This document shows positions 32,728 through 43,581 of a DNA stretch of 64,000 nucleotides, one piece after another. The stretch covers positions 74,917,186 through 74,981,185 of the forward strand of contig CM056743.1 of assembly GCA_029851415.1 (NCBI GenBank), given 5' to 3'. The position numbers were made by a program, and so were the translations under genes. Position 1 is the first letter of the stretch. Each line of letters starts with the position of its first letter. The notes under the pieces are model-generated. The model was not told the origin of the DNA and searched no databases. It saw only the letters and a program-made list of their open reading frames with translations. Source of the DNA: Eretmocerus hayati. Taxonomy: Eukaryota > Arthropoda > Insecta > Hymenoptera > Aphelinidae.

Positions 32728-34384
32728 TACTTATCAAACACGTAATCATATAGCACACAAGCAATCGATTCATGTGACTTCCTTCTCATATAAAAATGAA
32801 AAAATTGCACGTTTAAATGCTTCTACTGGGACGACCAGCCGAATATTAACGGGAACAGATTCCCACATTTTGATCGCTGACCGAGAGAATGAATTTTATT
32901 CATACGAGGTAGTACTCGCCAAGGGAATCACTACTCTGGAAGCATTTCATTTATTCTCTGTGAACGTCGGACCTCGTCATCAAGTGACCCAAATAAATCG
33001 TTCAGAAATAATGGCAACCAGTGGAGGCGTTTATAGTAGGGTTTCAAGGCTGCATCACGCGGACACCGAAAAATGAATCGGACACAAGAATTCAGAAGAC
33101 GCTGTAGCTTTATCTCCAAATAACCAGATGAGTCATAGTTAACCAGGCAAGCATAGTCAAATGGGGCATGATCAATGCATTCACCGATAACTTCTCCACT
33201 TCCACCGACAGAAAGTGACTACGGTACCGCAATCGATGCAAGACTCAATGTCCTTTGTAGCATATACTAGACGAGTGTAAGTTCCATGAGAGATCTTTGG
33301 GAAAAATAACACCTAGGTTTTTGACAGACTCTGGCAAAGGGATGATACAGCCATCAACAACGATTGGTTGAAGGGCTTGAACATTGAGTCTCATGTGGTA
33401 TTGCACCAAAGCACTCAATACTGCTTGTGTCTTAGGGATATTAAGAGTAAGTTTGTAATCTAGGGCACATTGAACAATGCGAGATATATCCTCATTCAAC
33501 TTTTCGATCATCGACGGTAATTCTGAAGGTTTTTCTCGGATGTAGATCTGGGAATCGTCAGCGAGGAGCATGCCTCTACAGAGCCTTAGTACGCGCATGA
33601 TTGGGTCAGCAAATATCAAGGAAATGATTGGACCCGGGTTTGATTCTTGTGGAAAACCCGAAGTCGCTGGCTCGAAGTCAGACAAGGCACCATCGGAATC
33701 AATCACTGCTTGAGACCCCACTCAGGTAAGAGTGGAACCAAGTAATTGCAGAATTTGAAAAATTTATCTCTTCCATTCTCCGTAGAAGTGCTACGTGGTC
33801 GACGCTACTGAACGCCGACTTAAAATCGGAAAGAGCCTGGAGTGTCACCATACCATTCTCGATTCCTACGCGTATATCCTCGAAAATTTCCAGTAGAGCA
33901 GTTTATGTGCTGTAGTTCATACGAAATCAGATTGAAAATCGGACAGAATTCTGTTGCGCTCAAGGTGGTCAACTAACTGATTAGTGACGATAGTATCAAA
34001 AACTCTAGCAGAGTGTGGCAAATTAGAAATAGGTCTCATGTCATGCGGTGACTTTGGGTGCGCAACCTCACTCAATGGTATTACAAGGGACTTTTCCCAC
34101 TGTTCTGGATACTGGCATGTTTCAATAGACAGATTGAATAGGTTAACAAAGTATGGCACAAGCAATGGTAGATCTAAAATATCGAAAGGACAAGCCGTCG
34201 TAGCTTTGTCCTTTGGGCTTGGGTAGGCAGGGGAGCATAGATTCATACACCTGAATACCATCTACCGGCTGAAGAGAGAATTCAGGGCAGTCACAGTTAC
34301 TAGCACTCCCATGAATTGAGAGCAAGCTGGAGGACGAACATTTTGGAAACTGACTAGACATTTCAGAATAAAATTTGTTGAGCT

Positions 34385-35534
34385 CATGGCGTAAAAATAA
34401 CAAGGTGTGTGACCGCGCACGTTTTTGCTAGCCCACCGACCGACGCCATGATGAGATTTCGTCGCGGGACCTTTGAATGAACGTAGCACAGTGTTCTGCC
34501 GCCGGTTTTACGACTTTACGGCTTCATTCATTCATACGAACGAGGGTAGAATGTTCAGATCAACACATTAATCAGTAATTCGAATTTCTCTATGAATGCC
34601 AATGTTTAAGGTAGTTGTACACCAACTACGTGAGTCAAAGAGACTTAACCTCACTTTTTTGCCCACATCAAAATATTCGAAATTATTATTATTGTTAATA
34701 ACTGCACTTTTCCCATCAAACAACAAACAAAAACGGTCATCTAAACCTTCCTGAACAGAATGAGGCATGGTTTCCAAAGTTATCTACCCTAAAATCGAAA
34801 TCACGTGTCGCATTTTTTGTATTCTACGCTTTGTATGAACAATTACTAAAAAACGACGTGGTCCATCATCTCCAGACTTGGCCATATGATTAATTAATAC
34901 ATAAACTCGGATCTCTCGCAGTCCCACCATTTTCTTTTGATCAGGTTTTGCGCTGGACCCATTTTTGTGCTGTTTTTGGGGCCCGCTCCCATAAGCGCAA
35001 TGTAAAAATGTGCAAAACTGGTCAAATTGTGACGATCGATACTCTAAAACGGGATGGTCAGCCGTTCTGGAACTTTGCACACGTACTCTTCGATATTAGA
35101 ACTATCTCTCTGCAGAATCTCGAGAAATTCTGTTGATGAATAATTTTGGTGTACAACTACCTTAATGACGATATTGGAGTTTAGAATTCTCATTTATGCT
35201 CCACTCGCCCTAATGCATCTGTTCAGAAGATTTTTAGCTCGAGAAAATCAATAGAATTACTTTTTCTTTCCATCGCAGACTAGCCCTATCATATTTTTGC
35301 ATTGATTCTCAACATAACGATAGAACACTTCCAAGATATTGGATGTGGGATTTGTGGAGCTACATGAAAATTTGTGCAACACGGCACGACAGCTGGTTAT
35401 CGGTTACTCACACATGCACTCAATTCAATATCTAAAAATCCAATATGGATGGCGTTGGTGGGCCGCCATGTCTGCGCGGTAGCCGATGCGTTTTAACCGC
35501 TCGGGGTCCCACACCTTGTTATCTTTACGCCATG
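34385..35534. mobile_element. hAT-like element with 8-bp duplication GTTGAGCT
   Basis: The ends CATGGCGTAAAAATAACAAG and the complement of the right end (one mismatch in 25 bp) are bordered by GTTGAGCT at 34377-34384 and 35535-35542. CA...TG ends, an 8-bp duplication and 1.15 kb size fit a non-autonomous hAT-type element. The host retroelement frame is restored on excision, which fixes the borders. A further MITE lies inside it. Confidence 0.8.
34606..35165. mobile_element. MITE nested in the hAT-like element (TTAA or TA site)
   Basis: TTAAGGTAGTTGTACACCAA at 34606 pairs with its exact complement ending at 35165. The target duplication is either TTAA (piggyBac-like) or TA (mariner-like); the sequence alone cannot separate these. 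The AGGTAGTTGTACACC end resembles the AGGTAAGTGTACCC end of the MITE at 31771, which favours the mariner-like reading. No transposase is encoded. Confidence 0.7.
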
Positions 35535-35690
35535 GTTGAGCTCACGAGCTGTGAAAAATTCTAGTGGCGACTCATTTGTGAGTTTCGATAATCCTAGCTT
35601 ACGGAATACACTCCAATAACCCAATTTACCAGATGCTTTGGCTAGTGACTTCAGGCAATAATCATTTGTGACGTCCGTGACGGTCACGTA

Positions 35691-36517
35691 CGTCTTTCGG
35701 GTTTGGTTATCTGCTTGCCCTCGTGCAAGTCCTCGGAAGTGCGCGAGATCGAGCAGACGACAACGTGGCTACAAGGCGCGACGCTTTCCATCTCTCTCGC
35801 GATCATAGCTCGGTGGTACAAATCCTCCTCTCAGATTGGAAGGGAGACCGCGTGTTTCGATGGGATGCCCCTCTCGCGCTGTAGTGTGCCCCTTTCTTGC
35901 TCCGATTCTCCATTAATTTCGAAACAGCGATAGATGACTCATCATCTGAAGAACATTTGCCTATTTTTCGAACCAATGTTGGCGCAATATTTGAACAAGA
36001 ACAATAGAAAAACTAGTTGCTAGGCGGAATTTCGGAGCAAGCAGGAAAATATGTTCAGCATTTCGACTCGATGTCGAAATTCATCGAGGTCATACTTTGA
36101 AAATAGTGAAGGCCTATATCTTGATTACGAAATTACTGAGCCTTATCTCATTTACTTCAATTTTATATGAAACAAAACTGTTGAAATATTGTCAATTTAT
36201 AAAAGAGATGATTCGATAAGAGTCGAGTCCAAGACCATTGATTTCATTATAATTAATTCGAGAAATCAAATCTAACGGTTTTTCAGAACAGTATGAATTC
36301 TGAGAATGAATATTTTATCTCACGGCACAATGAAACAGACCTCAAATGACCAATATTTCCGCGAATAGTTTCAAGATAAATATCTAGTATTCATGTTCTA
36401 TATCATGTATGCAAGTGCATATACTTCCACTTAATTTTCGTAGTTCTTAAGTTATGGTGTGTGTATGCGCGTGCGCGCGCAAGTAGCAATTCTCAAATAT
36501 ATATTCACCCATTAAGT
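35691..36517. other. unassigned DNA
   Basis: No gene or element end is recognised. A short GT/GC alternating patch lies near 36455-36482. Confidence 0.4.
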
Positions 36518-36739
36518 TATATCGTCGCCCCCGAAGAAGAAAAACACTTTCTGGATTACCGGTGAAGAGTAACACCTTCTGGATGCATTTATGAAAAGAA
36601 ACACCATCCGTATCCCGGGACGAAGATTAACACGTATTTTTAACTAGCGACGAAAAATAACGCTCGGCTGTTGCTTCCGACGAATAGTAACACCCGCTCG
36701 TAACTACCGGCGAAGATGAACACGTTGCCCGTAGTAGCG

Positions 36740-37222
36740 ACGAAAAGTAACATTTGCCGAGAGCCCGGACGAAAAAGAACACCTACCGTATGCCCGGACG
36801 AAAAAAAACACCTGCCGTATGCCCCGACGAAGAAAAACACCTGCCGTATGCCCCGACGAAGAAAAACACCTGCTGTATGCCTCGACGAAAAAAAACACCT
36901 GCTGTATGCCCCGACGAAGAAAAACACCTGCCGTATGCCCCGACGAAAAAAAACACCTGCCGTATGCCCCGACGAAGAAAAACACCTGCCGTATGCCCCG
37001 ACGAAAAAAAAACACCTGCCGTATGCCCCGACGAAGAAGAACACTTGCTGTATGCCCCGACGAAAAAAAAAACACCTGCTGTATGTCCGGACGAGAAAAA
37101 AACACCTACTGTATGCCCGGACGAAGAAAAACACCTCCCGTAAGCGTGGACGAAAAAAAAAACACCTCTCGTAAGTCCCGACGAAAAAAACACCTCCCGT
37201 GAGCTCCGACGAAGAAAAACAC
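36740..37222 (+). repeat. 29-bp minisatellite array, left
   Basis: About fifteen copies of a unit of the type CACCTGCCGTATGCCCCGAC plus GAAGAAAAA, each 29 bp with A-run variants up to 32 bp. Successive GACGA cores lie at 36797, 36826, 36855, 36884 and 36913, giving an exact 29-bp period. Because 29 is not a multiple of three, the long basic open frames in all phases are artefacts. Confidence 0.9.
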
Positions 37223-37249
37223 CTGGTGGTAATAACCGGACTTATCTCC

Positions 37250-38700
37250 GAAAAAAATGTTAATTCCAATGTTTTCTGTCAGAGAATATACTTTTTCTCA
37301 TCCATCAATACTGTAGACGAAAGTACATTGCTCAATTTTTGGGAGAGGCTGGAGATCTCCATTCATTTCATTCATGCTAGGAAAAGCATTCAGTAAGGAT
37401 GATTCTCATTATGAGTCGGATATTTAATCAGACTGACAAACTGAGAATTAGTGTCGCGGACTATAAGCTCGGAATGAGGCACCAGATCTCGATCCAAAGT
37501 GGTGAAAACACAACATCTGCAGTGCTTGTCACAGAATCGTCAGTCGGCTGTGTATCCGGCGGAATCGATTCTGTTTAGCTCATTTTCTGGTGATACCATT
37601 CTCTATACTACTAAGAAGAAAAACATCGAATTCTTTTTTGAGCCTTTCAAACCAATCTTGAAGTAGAGGTCATTTTGTCCGTGACCTTCACATCTCCGAA
37701 TCTTTTACATGCTCAAACATCGGAAAAGTTTTGCGAGACCCTTCTTACTGGCTGCATATGGCAGATGAACTGAAACTTCACCTTCGAAACGATTATTACC
37801 TTAGATCGCAGTGCATGAATGTAATATCAGCAAATATTCTTTCTGAACACCTTGACTTCTCAACGGAACTGTTTATAGAAGTCCAAATACCTGTAGGCGC
37901 AGACTTGATAAATACTTGATATTCGGTAGTAACAATGAATCTGCGAAAAATGAACAAAGCAAAACTTTGAAGGTAAGAAAACGATGACAATTGAAGTTTT
38001 CTCCCGCGAACATAATATGTTACATTAAAACATACTTTCGAGGAAAATGTTGAGAATAGGATTCCTAGAAAATCAGTTCTTCATGTATTCGACATTTCCC
38101 TCCATAGAAAGCATCTATAAATTGAAAACTTTATTCAAAAGCAATATCGCCATAGACATTTTAAATCACGCAATTATCCTGCCAGTACTTGTAACTAAGA
38201 TCGAAGCATACGCACCGTACCGAGAAACCCCTTTCCTTGTTAGAAATACTTATTGTAAGTCCAAAACGATACACGATTGCACGTTTGCAGGGAATCATAG
38301 AATCTTACAGGTAAGAAAAGCCATCTTATTGTCTACCTTTGAACTGATTTGGAACCAAGAGAAGAATCTGAGATATGATTTTGTGTGAGCGACACGTGAA
38401 GCTCTCCCATATATAGACTAGACCGTGACACGGCCTTTTTCGAAGATTAATAATTTTGGAGTGTAATAACAAATCTAGACGAGAACGAAACCAAATAACT
38501 TCTGAGACCTCCTAGATTTGATCTCGAGTTCAGCAATTCGATTGACAAAGTATACCGTGAACTGAACGTCCTTCGATAGGAAAAAATTAAGAAGAGGAAA
38601 TGAGAAAGAAGTTACAGCTGCCTCACACTATGCAATAATTGCAGGGGTGTTTCAAGTGGAAAAAAAATTACGATGGACTAGAATTATCGTGTAGATTTCC
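37250..38700. other. interior of the minisatellite-ended element
   Basis: Two modest plus-strand open frames (37731-37919 and 38047-38388) occur, the second with ILPVLVTKIEAYAPYRETPF. AGGTAAGAAAA donor-like sequences lie near 37970 and 38312. I recognise no domain and would not call a gene. Confidence 0.25.
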
Positions 38701-38917
38701 AGGAAAGAGAGAGAGAGAGAATAGTTTTGATGAATGTGAGCAGTAAGAATCATGCAATGGGTGATATTTACGAGACGTTCTTGGCTTGGGGCAGAGGTGA
38801 TGATGCTCTCTGCTGGTGCAACGCCCAGACATAATTTTTCCTTCATATATGAGTTGAAGCGCCTCCTAACAGTATAAAAAACCCCCAGATGTTTTCTTTG
38901 CCGAACGATTATGAGAG

Positions 38918-39100
38918 GTGTTTTTCTTCGTCCGGGCATACAGTAGGTGTTTTTTTTCGTCGGGGCATACAGAAGGTGTTTTTTTTCGTCGGGGCATACA
39001 GCAGGTGTTTTTCTTCGTCGGGGCATACAGCAGGTGTTTTTTCTCGTCGGGGCATACAGCAGGTGTTTTTCTTCGTCGGGGCATCCGGCAAACGTTACTT
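38918..39100 (-). repeat. 29-bp minisatellite array, right (inverted)
   Basis: About five to six copies of the same 29-bp unit occur on the opposite strand. Between 39100 and 39262 they are followed by diverged units of the GTTACTTTTCGACG type. Confidence 0.85.
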
Positions 39101-39272
39101 TTCGACGGTGATCACGACCAAGTGTTATTTTTCGAGGCGGGTACGAGAGAAGTGCTACTCTTCGACGCTTGATACACATCGTGTTACTTTTCGTCGGTGA
39201 CTAACACGCAAGTGTTAGTCTTCGTCGCGTGATAGTATGCAAGTGTTTTTCTTCTTCGGGGGCGACGATATA

Positions 39273-40076
39273 ATGCATATTAGCTAAATAAGAGAAAAGT
39301 ATCGAAAAACTGAGTACTCGAATGAAAACCGTATCTGTCGCGCTATCTAGTTTTGGTATCTGAAACCTTAGAATCGACGATTATTGATCGACTGAATACC
39401 TAGATCTATATCAAAGCGCTTGCGCGGGATCGATCAACGAGTTAAGCGCTCGTGGCCTTTAACTTATCAGGCCGCAATAGGAGAGTTAACCACTCAGAGA
39501 GCTTAATTTCCCTCCGCGAATCGGCCCATTGTTAGCCCTCTGCACCTGCGGAGGGGTAAGAAAAGCCGCTCTGTATAAATTTGGCAGCTCGGAAAAGCTC
39601 GGCCTCTTCTCTCCCGGATCCTGGAGTCACCTACAGGTTCCTCTGAGTGGTTGCTGTCCCGTGCGGCCGTGCTACGCTGTACCCCCAAGAACTTTGAATA
39701 TAAAAAAGTAAGTCTCAAAAACCATTATTCCGTTATTTCATCCCCAAAAATGATGACATAAATCTACATCACACATATATACACTGAATATTAGCAATGA
39801 TTGAATATTTAGTTAGGGAGCCTTGTCTCAGGGGATTAGCCCCAGGAGTCTGGTGCCAACCCGCTTGGACTTGAGCATAGAGCTCGATAAGTTCAGGTGG
39901 GCCATGAGGAGATAAAGAAATCATCTCAGGTAAGTGTCCAAAAAGATCCAACACACAACTTCATCATCGAGAGTGGACAATTTTCAGCGCAATACGCGCC
40001 CGAGCCCTTGGACGAAAATCTAGGCTCAAAATTTATTTACATACATATAATTACAAATCGCAGACGCCCTGCTATT
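39273..40076. other. unassigned DNA with splice-like signals
   Basis: CATCTCAG|GTAAGTG (donor-like, 39924-39938) and TTTATATTTCAG|TTG (acceptor-like, near 40102-40116) lie on the plus strand, but I cannot identify flanking exons. On the minus strand AATAAA follows the truncated ORF2 at about 40045. Confidence 0.25.
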
Positions 40077-41180
40077 TCACACATTCATTACTTCCTTCTT
40101 TTTATATTTCAGTTGTTTACGGAGTCGCTTGTACTCAGCCCACAACCTCAGACTAGCTGACCTTTTAGCCTGCTTATACACTTCATCGCGTTTCTTACAT
40201 TCAGTCTTAATCTCACGAGTGATCCAGGGAGTAATACCTTCACGAATAGAACGCGTTGATGAAGGTGCCATTTGATCGAGCAGGTTCACAGCAGGCTCTT
40301 GAAATTTACCTAAAGATTCATTTACATCGGTACAGTCACTCCACGATATGCTACTCATAATGATTTCCAATTGACTGTTGAATAAGGGCGCATCGTATTT
40401 GCGAAAATCGCGCGACGTAATTACTGTTGACCTCTTACTCATTGTTGGGAACCTATAATCAATAACTAAAAGATAGTGACCATTAATAAACGGAGCATTT
40501 GATTGGAACTGGTTGACAATCTTCTCAGCAGAGTCAGTGAGAATGATATCAATCCAAATACTGCTATTCTCCAGATGATGTGTGGAATCGAAGGGAACAC
40601 AGAGTAAGGAATATTCACGAGTTAAGTCACGCAGATGCGAAGCAAAGTAATCATGTGATAGTAAATCAGCGTTCAGGTTGCCGGCGATAACTAGATTCCG
40701 ATATGATTGCCATACATTCTGCAGATCAGCAAAAAGTTTTGTAAGCAAATTCCCTTTAGGGCGATGATAGACCGATGCTATAAGCATATTCTGATCATCG
40801 TGCGTCTTTACATCAAGCAAAATATATCCATTTTCATTTACGCTTTTGATTTTTGACGAATCTATTACTTTATATTTTAGGCCATCGCGGACATAGAAAG
40901 CAACGCCACCTCCTTGCATGTATTCTTGTTTGCCAGTGAGAAATAGTAGACCTTGATCATTGCGGACGGATGAGTGATAGGGGATTGCAAGTAGAGCACC
41001 ATCATACTTGGGTGTTAACCAAGTTTCCGAAATAGCACACACGTCGATTTCGTGATCGCGAAGGAGTGTAGCAACCTCATTGAGGTGCTCCTTCAAAGAA
41101 CTGACATTCAAAGACGCTATCCTCACTGAGGTTCTTATCAGGACATTGTTCTTGTTTTTGGACCCGTCTTGAGAAGGGAG
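40077..41180 (-). pseudogene. CR1-group ORF2, endonuclease part (lineage B3)
   Basis: Directly after the ORF1 stop the same frame continues into an AP-like endonuclease: VRIASLNVSSL, AISETWLTP, GGGVAFYV, IAGNLNADLL, IWIDIILTDS, NGHYLLVIDY. It then enters the pre-RT linker and ends at 40077 before any reverse transcriptase. Compared with lineage B2 the catalytic GDLN reads GNLN and GHD reads GHY. With no RT, this copy cannot be autonomous. No AUG precedes the EN motifs. Confidence 0.75.
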
Positions 41181-42269
41181 TTATGCAATTCTCTCTGAAT
41201 CGCTCTCAGACACAATAGGAATTCTTGCGCTACCATCTTGTTTACGCACATACAAAGTTCTATCACGAACCCACACATACTTAAAATTACATTCATTAGC
41301 TCGCTCCTTGGCTAAGATACGTAGTTCATGGACGATTTGCAGAAGCATCTCTAGAAGATTGACTTTAGACTCAGATTCGTCCTCGAGCTCAGTCGGAGCA
41401 AAATCACCAAACGTTAACTCTTCATATTCTCGCTTAATCTTCATCACATGATCGCGCACATAGGTTGACTTCAATCTAACAATGTAGGCGAAAATATCAC
41501 GTTGATTGATAGGTTGTTGCTGACTAGATCCATTTGCAGCTACATTTTCATTTTTATCACTCAATACTCGAAACTTAAGGATATCATTATAAAATCGTTC
41601 AATTTTCAAAAACTTGAAGATAGATCTGGTCAAAGCATTTAAAGGAATTGTATACGAGCGCGGTATACCGACTATTTTCATCTCAGGAGTAGCAGCTCCA
41701 TTAGCGCGCAACATTTTCAGCTGGTCAACTTCATCACGGAGATATTGATTTTCTGATTCTAAATAGTGGAGACGCTTTCCATGTTGATGCATCGAATCGG
41801 TGAATTGATCCACCTTAGAAGTCAAATCATTCATGTACTGGTCAAATTGTGCTGAGTTAGATTGAACGGTTGTGAGCACTGTGACAATTGGTTGCGCGGA
41901 GCTAAGATTCTCCCAATTTTTAGGTAAACTTGCCATTTCAGAACGATCAACAGAAGTTACTAAACCACGGCTGCTCACACTGGTATTATTCAAACTCAGA
42001 TTATCAGAGGTGGAACTAGCGTCAAGATTTCTAGATTTGTTAAATAAACTATCACGAGAGTTGAAGCCGGATGAGACAGTGTGAGGGCCAGACGTTTTTG
42101 CTGGAATATTACGAAGGAGTGAGCCCTTGAGTGACTGGTAGCAGCAATTGTCGATCGGCTTGTTAGCCAGATAACCCTTAGCACAGCCCGGATGAAATTT
42201 ATTTTTACACGTGCAACACTCGAGAAACTTACATACGATTTCACGGTTGCACTTCTTGCACTAATCCAT
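41181..42269 (-). pseudogene. CR1-group ORF1 (lineage B3), nonsense at codon 3
   Basis: The frame starts ATG GAT TAG at 42269-42261, so codon 3 is a stop. It then runs open for 360 codons to TAA at 41181-41183. It opens with a PHD-like cluster (CKKC ... CCTC ... HPGC ... CC), followed by a Ser/Asn-rich linker, a coiled coil (YLESENQYLRDEVDQLKML), and a C-terminal block with NFKYVWVRDRTLYVRKQDG typical of CR1-group ORF1 proteins. An unusual downstream start cannot be excluded, but the simplest reading is one inactivating mutation. Confidence 0.75.
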
Positions 42270-42929
42270 GGGTAATCTTAAATTTGCTGCTAAACGCAAC
42301 AGCTGTTTGGCATGAACATACTTTTAACATCCAGAACACGAATCGGACAAAGTACTGCTATTTAGCGGCGAACACAACAATCGATTTTTGAATTGATCCG
42401 GTCAAGCAGATCACGGCTATATCACAATGGAGTACAAGACAGCACAATTCACCGATTTCTCAATTGCTGGCGCCACCTACTATACTGACGTGATTACAAA
42501 GGTTCGGACTACAGCAACAGCCAGCTCACACACACACACACACACACACATACGCAAAAATATGAAGACATAACGACAACTTCTCAAAACTTAGCCTGAA
42601 CGAGGTCAGAATAAGTGAAAACCCGATCTCTATGATAGAACTCCGTCGATTCAGCTAGCTACGACATTGAAATCAACACTCTGTCAAATTCAATCACGTC
42701 CTCACTGAGCTTGGCCACTTCCACTACACTGTACTCACATGTATATGCCAGGGAGATGAGCCGGACAGGTGTCTTAGGTAGCAACGGGTCACCTCTTGCA
42801 CGTACAATATCTTGCCACTGACTTGAGAGCATCGTTATTCCCTGGCTTGATAAAAAGCCCAGCTGTTGATACTTATATCGTGATGCATGAGCCAGCGAGA
42901 AAACGATTCATCTTTGGTGTTCAATGAAC
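42270..42929. other. probable 5' UTR of lineage B3 plus (CA)n
   Basis: No gene is seen. A (CA)n tract occupies 42527-42550. The first part, upstream of the minus-strand ORF1 at 42269, is likely the 5' UTR of that element; its 5' boundary is not defined. Confidence 0.35.
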
Positions 42930-43205
42930 TCAGCCGGTAATGGGCAGCAGTACAAGCAGACGACGGAGTACACAGCGATGCAAGATGGATGCCAAACGTC
43001 GAGCCCAGAATTCCACGAACACAGCGCAGTTTTCGAAGGTCTTCCAGGCTCAATGAAGTATGGAGCCGTGCAATTCACGCTTCAAAGGTGCAAGAGCCTG
43101 CAGGAGAACCCCGAACTGCAAAAATTTCCTTTTCGGGGCAAAGTTTTCTCGGTTATTTTCGAATATATTGGAAAAGCAATCTATAGAACGTGTTGATATA
43201 CTCAC
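42930..43205 (-). mobile_element. 5' UTR remnant of a third lineage-B1 element
   Basis: On the minus strand the sequence from GTGAGTATATCAACACG (near 43205) onward aligns with the 5' UTRs of the elements ending at 47343 and 52843. Shared blocks include tgcag-ttcgggg, ctcctgcaggctc and gcacggctccat. It has no ORF1 motifs. Its 5' end directly abuts the ATCA tail of the next element, so the three copies are head to tail. Confidence 0.55.
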
Positions 43206-43581
43206 AAGCCAAGAGATTGATTGATTGATGGTCCTTTATTTGTCCGTAGACAAAAGTTGAAGACACACGTATATATTGTATATGTCATATATATCAGTCT
43301 CGAGAAAATCAATAAATTCTCCTTCAAATAGATAATCAATAATTCTCGGTTTGGTCAAGGACAAGGTTTATCACAGTTCGTGAATAGTCATATGATACTA
43401 GAAATAAAATAATAGCGTCGAAGGTGAATACTCCATAGGTTACAATACAATAACGTCGACAAGGGCTCGCAAAAAATATCACAGTCATATATGAGTCTCG
43501 TGACGCAAAGTCACGTATGAAGGGTAATACTCTTAGTGAAAAGAGAAGAATAAAAGAACAGATAAGAAAAGCCCAGGTCGC

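Larger units (their letters stand above)
32760..35690 (-). pseudogene. CR1-group ORF2 fragment (lineage B2-like), interrupted
   Basis: Read on the minus strand, 35690-35543 encodes NDYCLKSLAKASGK... up to FFTAREL. The frame is then interrupted by a hAT-like element and resumes at 34384 with NKFYSEMSSQF and on through RT pieces (MRPISNLPHSARVFD; LLADDSQIY near 33550) to MEIKLQRLLNSCVRFIF near 33119. Removing the hAT-like element with one GTTGAGCT copy restores a continuous frame across the junction. Other stops and frameshifts make the rest a pseudogene. The relationship to lineage B2 (18881-21715) is clear from shared motifs. Confidence 0.75.
36520..39270. mobile_element. element with minisatellite inverted ends
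   Basis: TATCGTCGCCCCCGAAGAAG at 36520 is mirrored at 39251-39270, with TA on both outer sides (36518-36519 and 39271-39272). From each end, diverged GACGAA-type units lead into arrays of a 29-bp repeat pointing towards the centre. The ~1.6 kb interior has no recognisable transposase. A second, truncated copy lies at 14923-15475. Family assignment is open; TA flanks hint at a mariner-like site preference. Confidence 0.65.

Noticed and set aside
35461..35520. tRNA-like segment with gcgcggtagccgatgcg
   Set aside because: No B box or cloverleaf; the segment is the subterminal part of the hAT-like element's right end.
36740..37222. Long Lys/Arg/Pro-rich open frames on both strands
   Set aside because: The array has a 29-bp period, so all three phases stay open by repetition. 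No start context, domain or codon bias supports coding.
36740..37222. CRISPR-like array
   Set aside because: The repeats are contiguous with no unique spacers and the context is eukaryotic, so it is a minisatellite.
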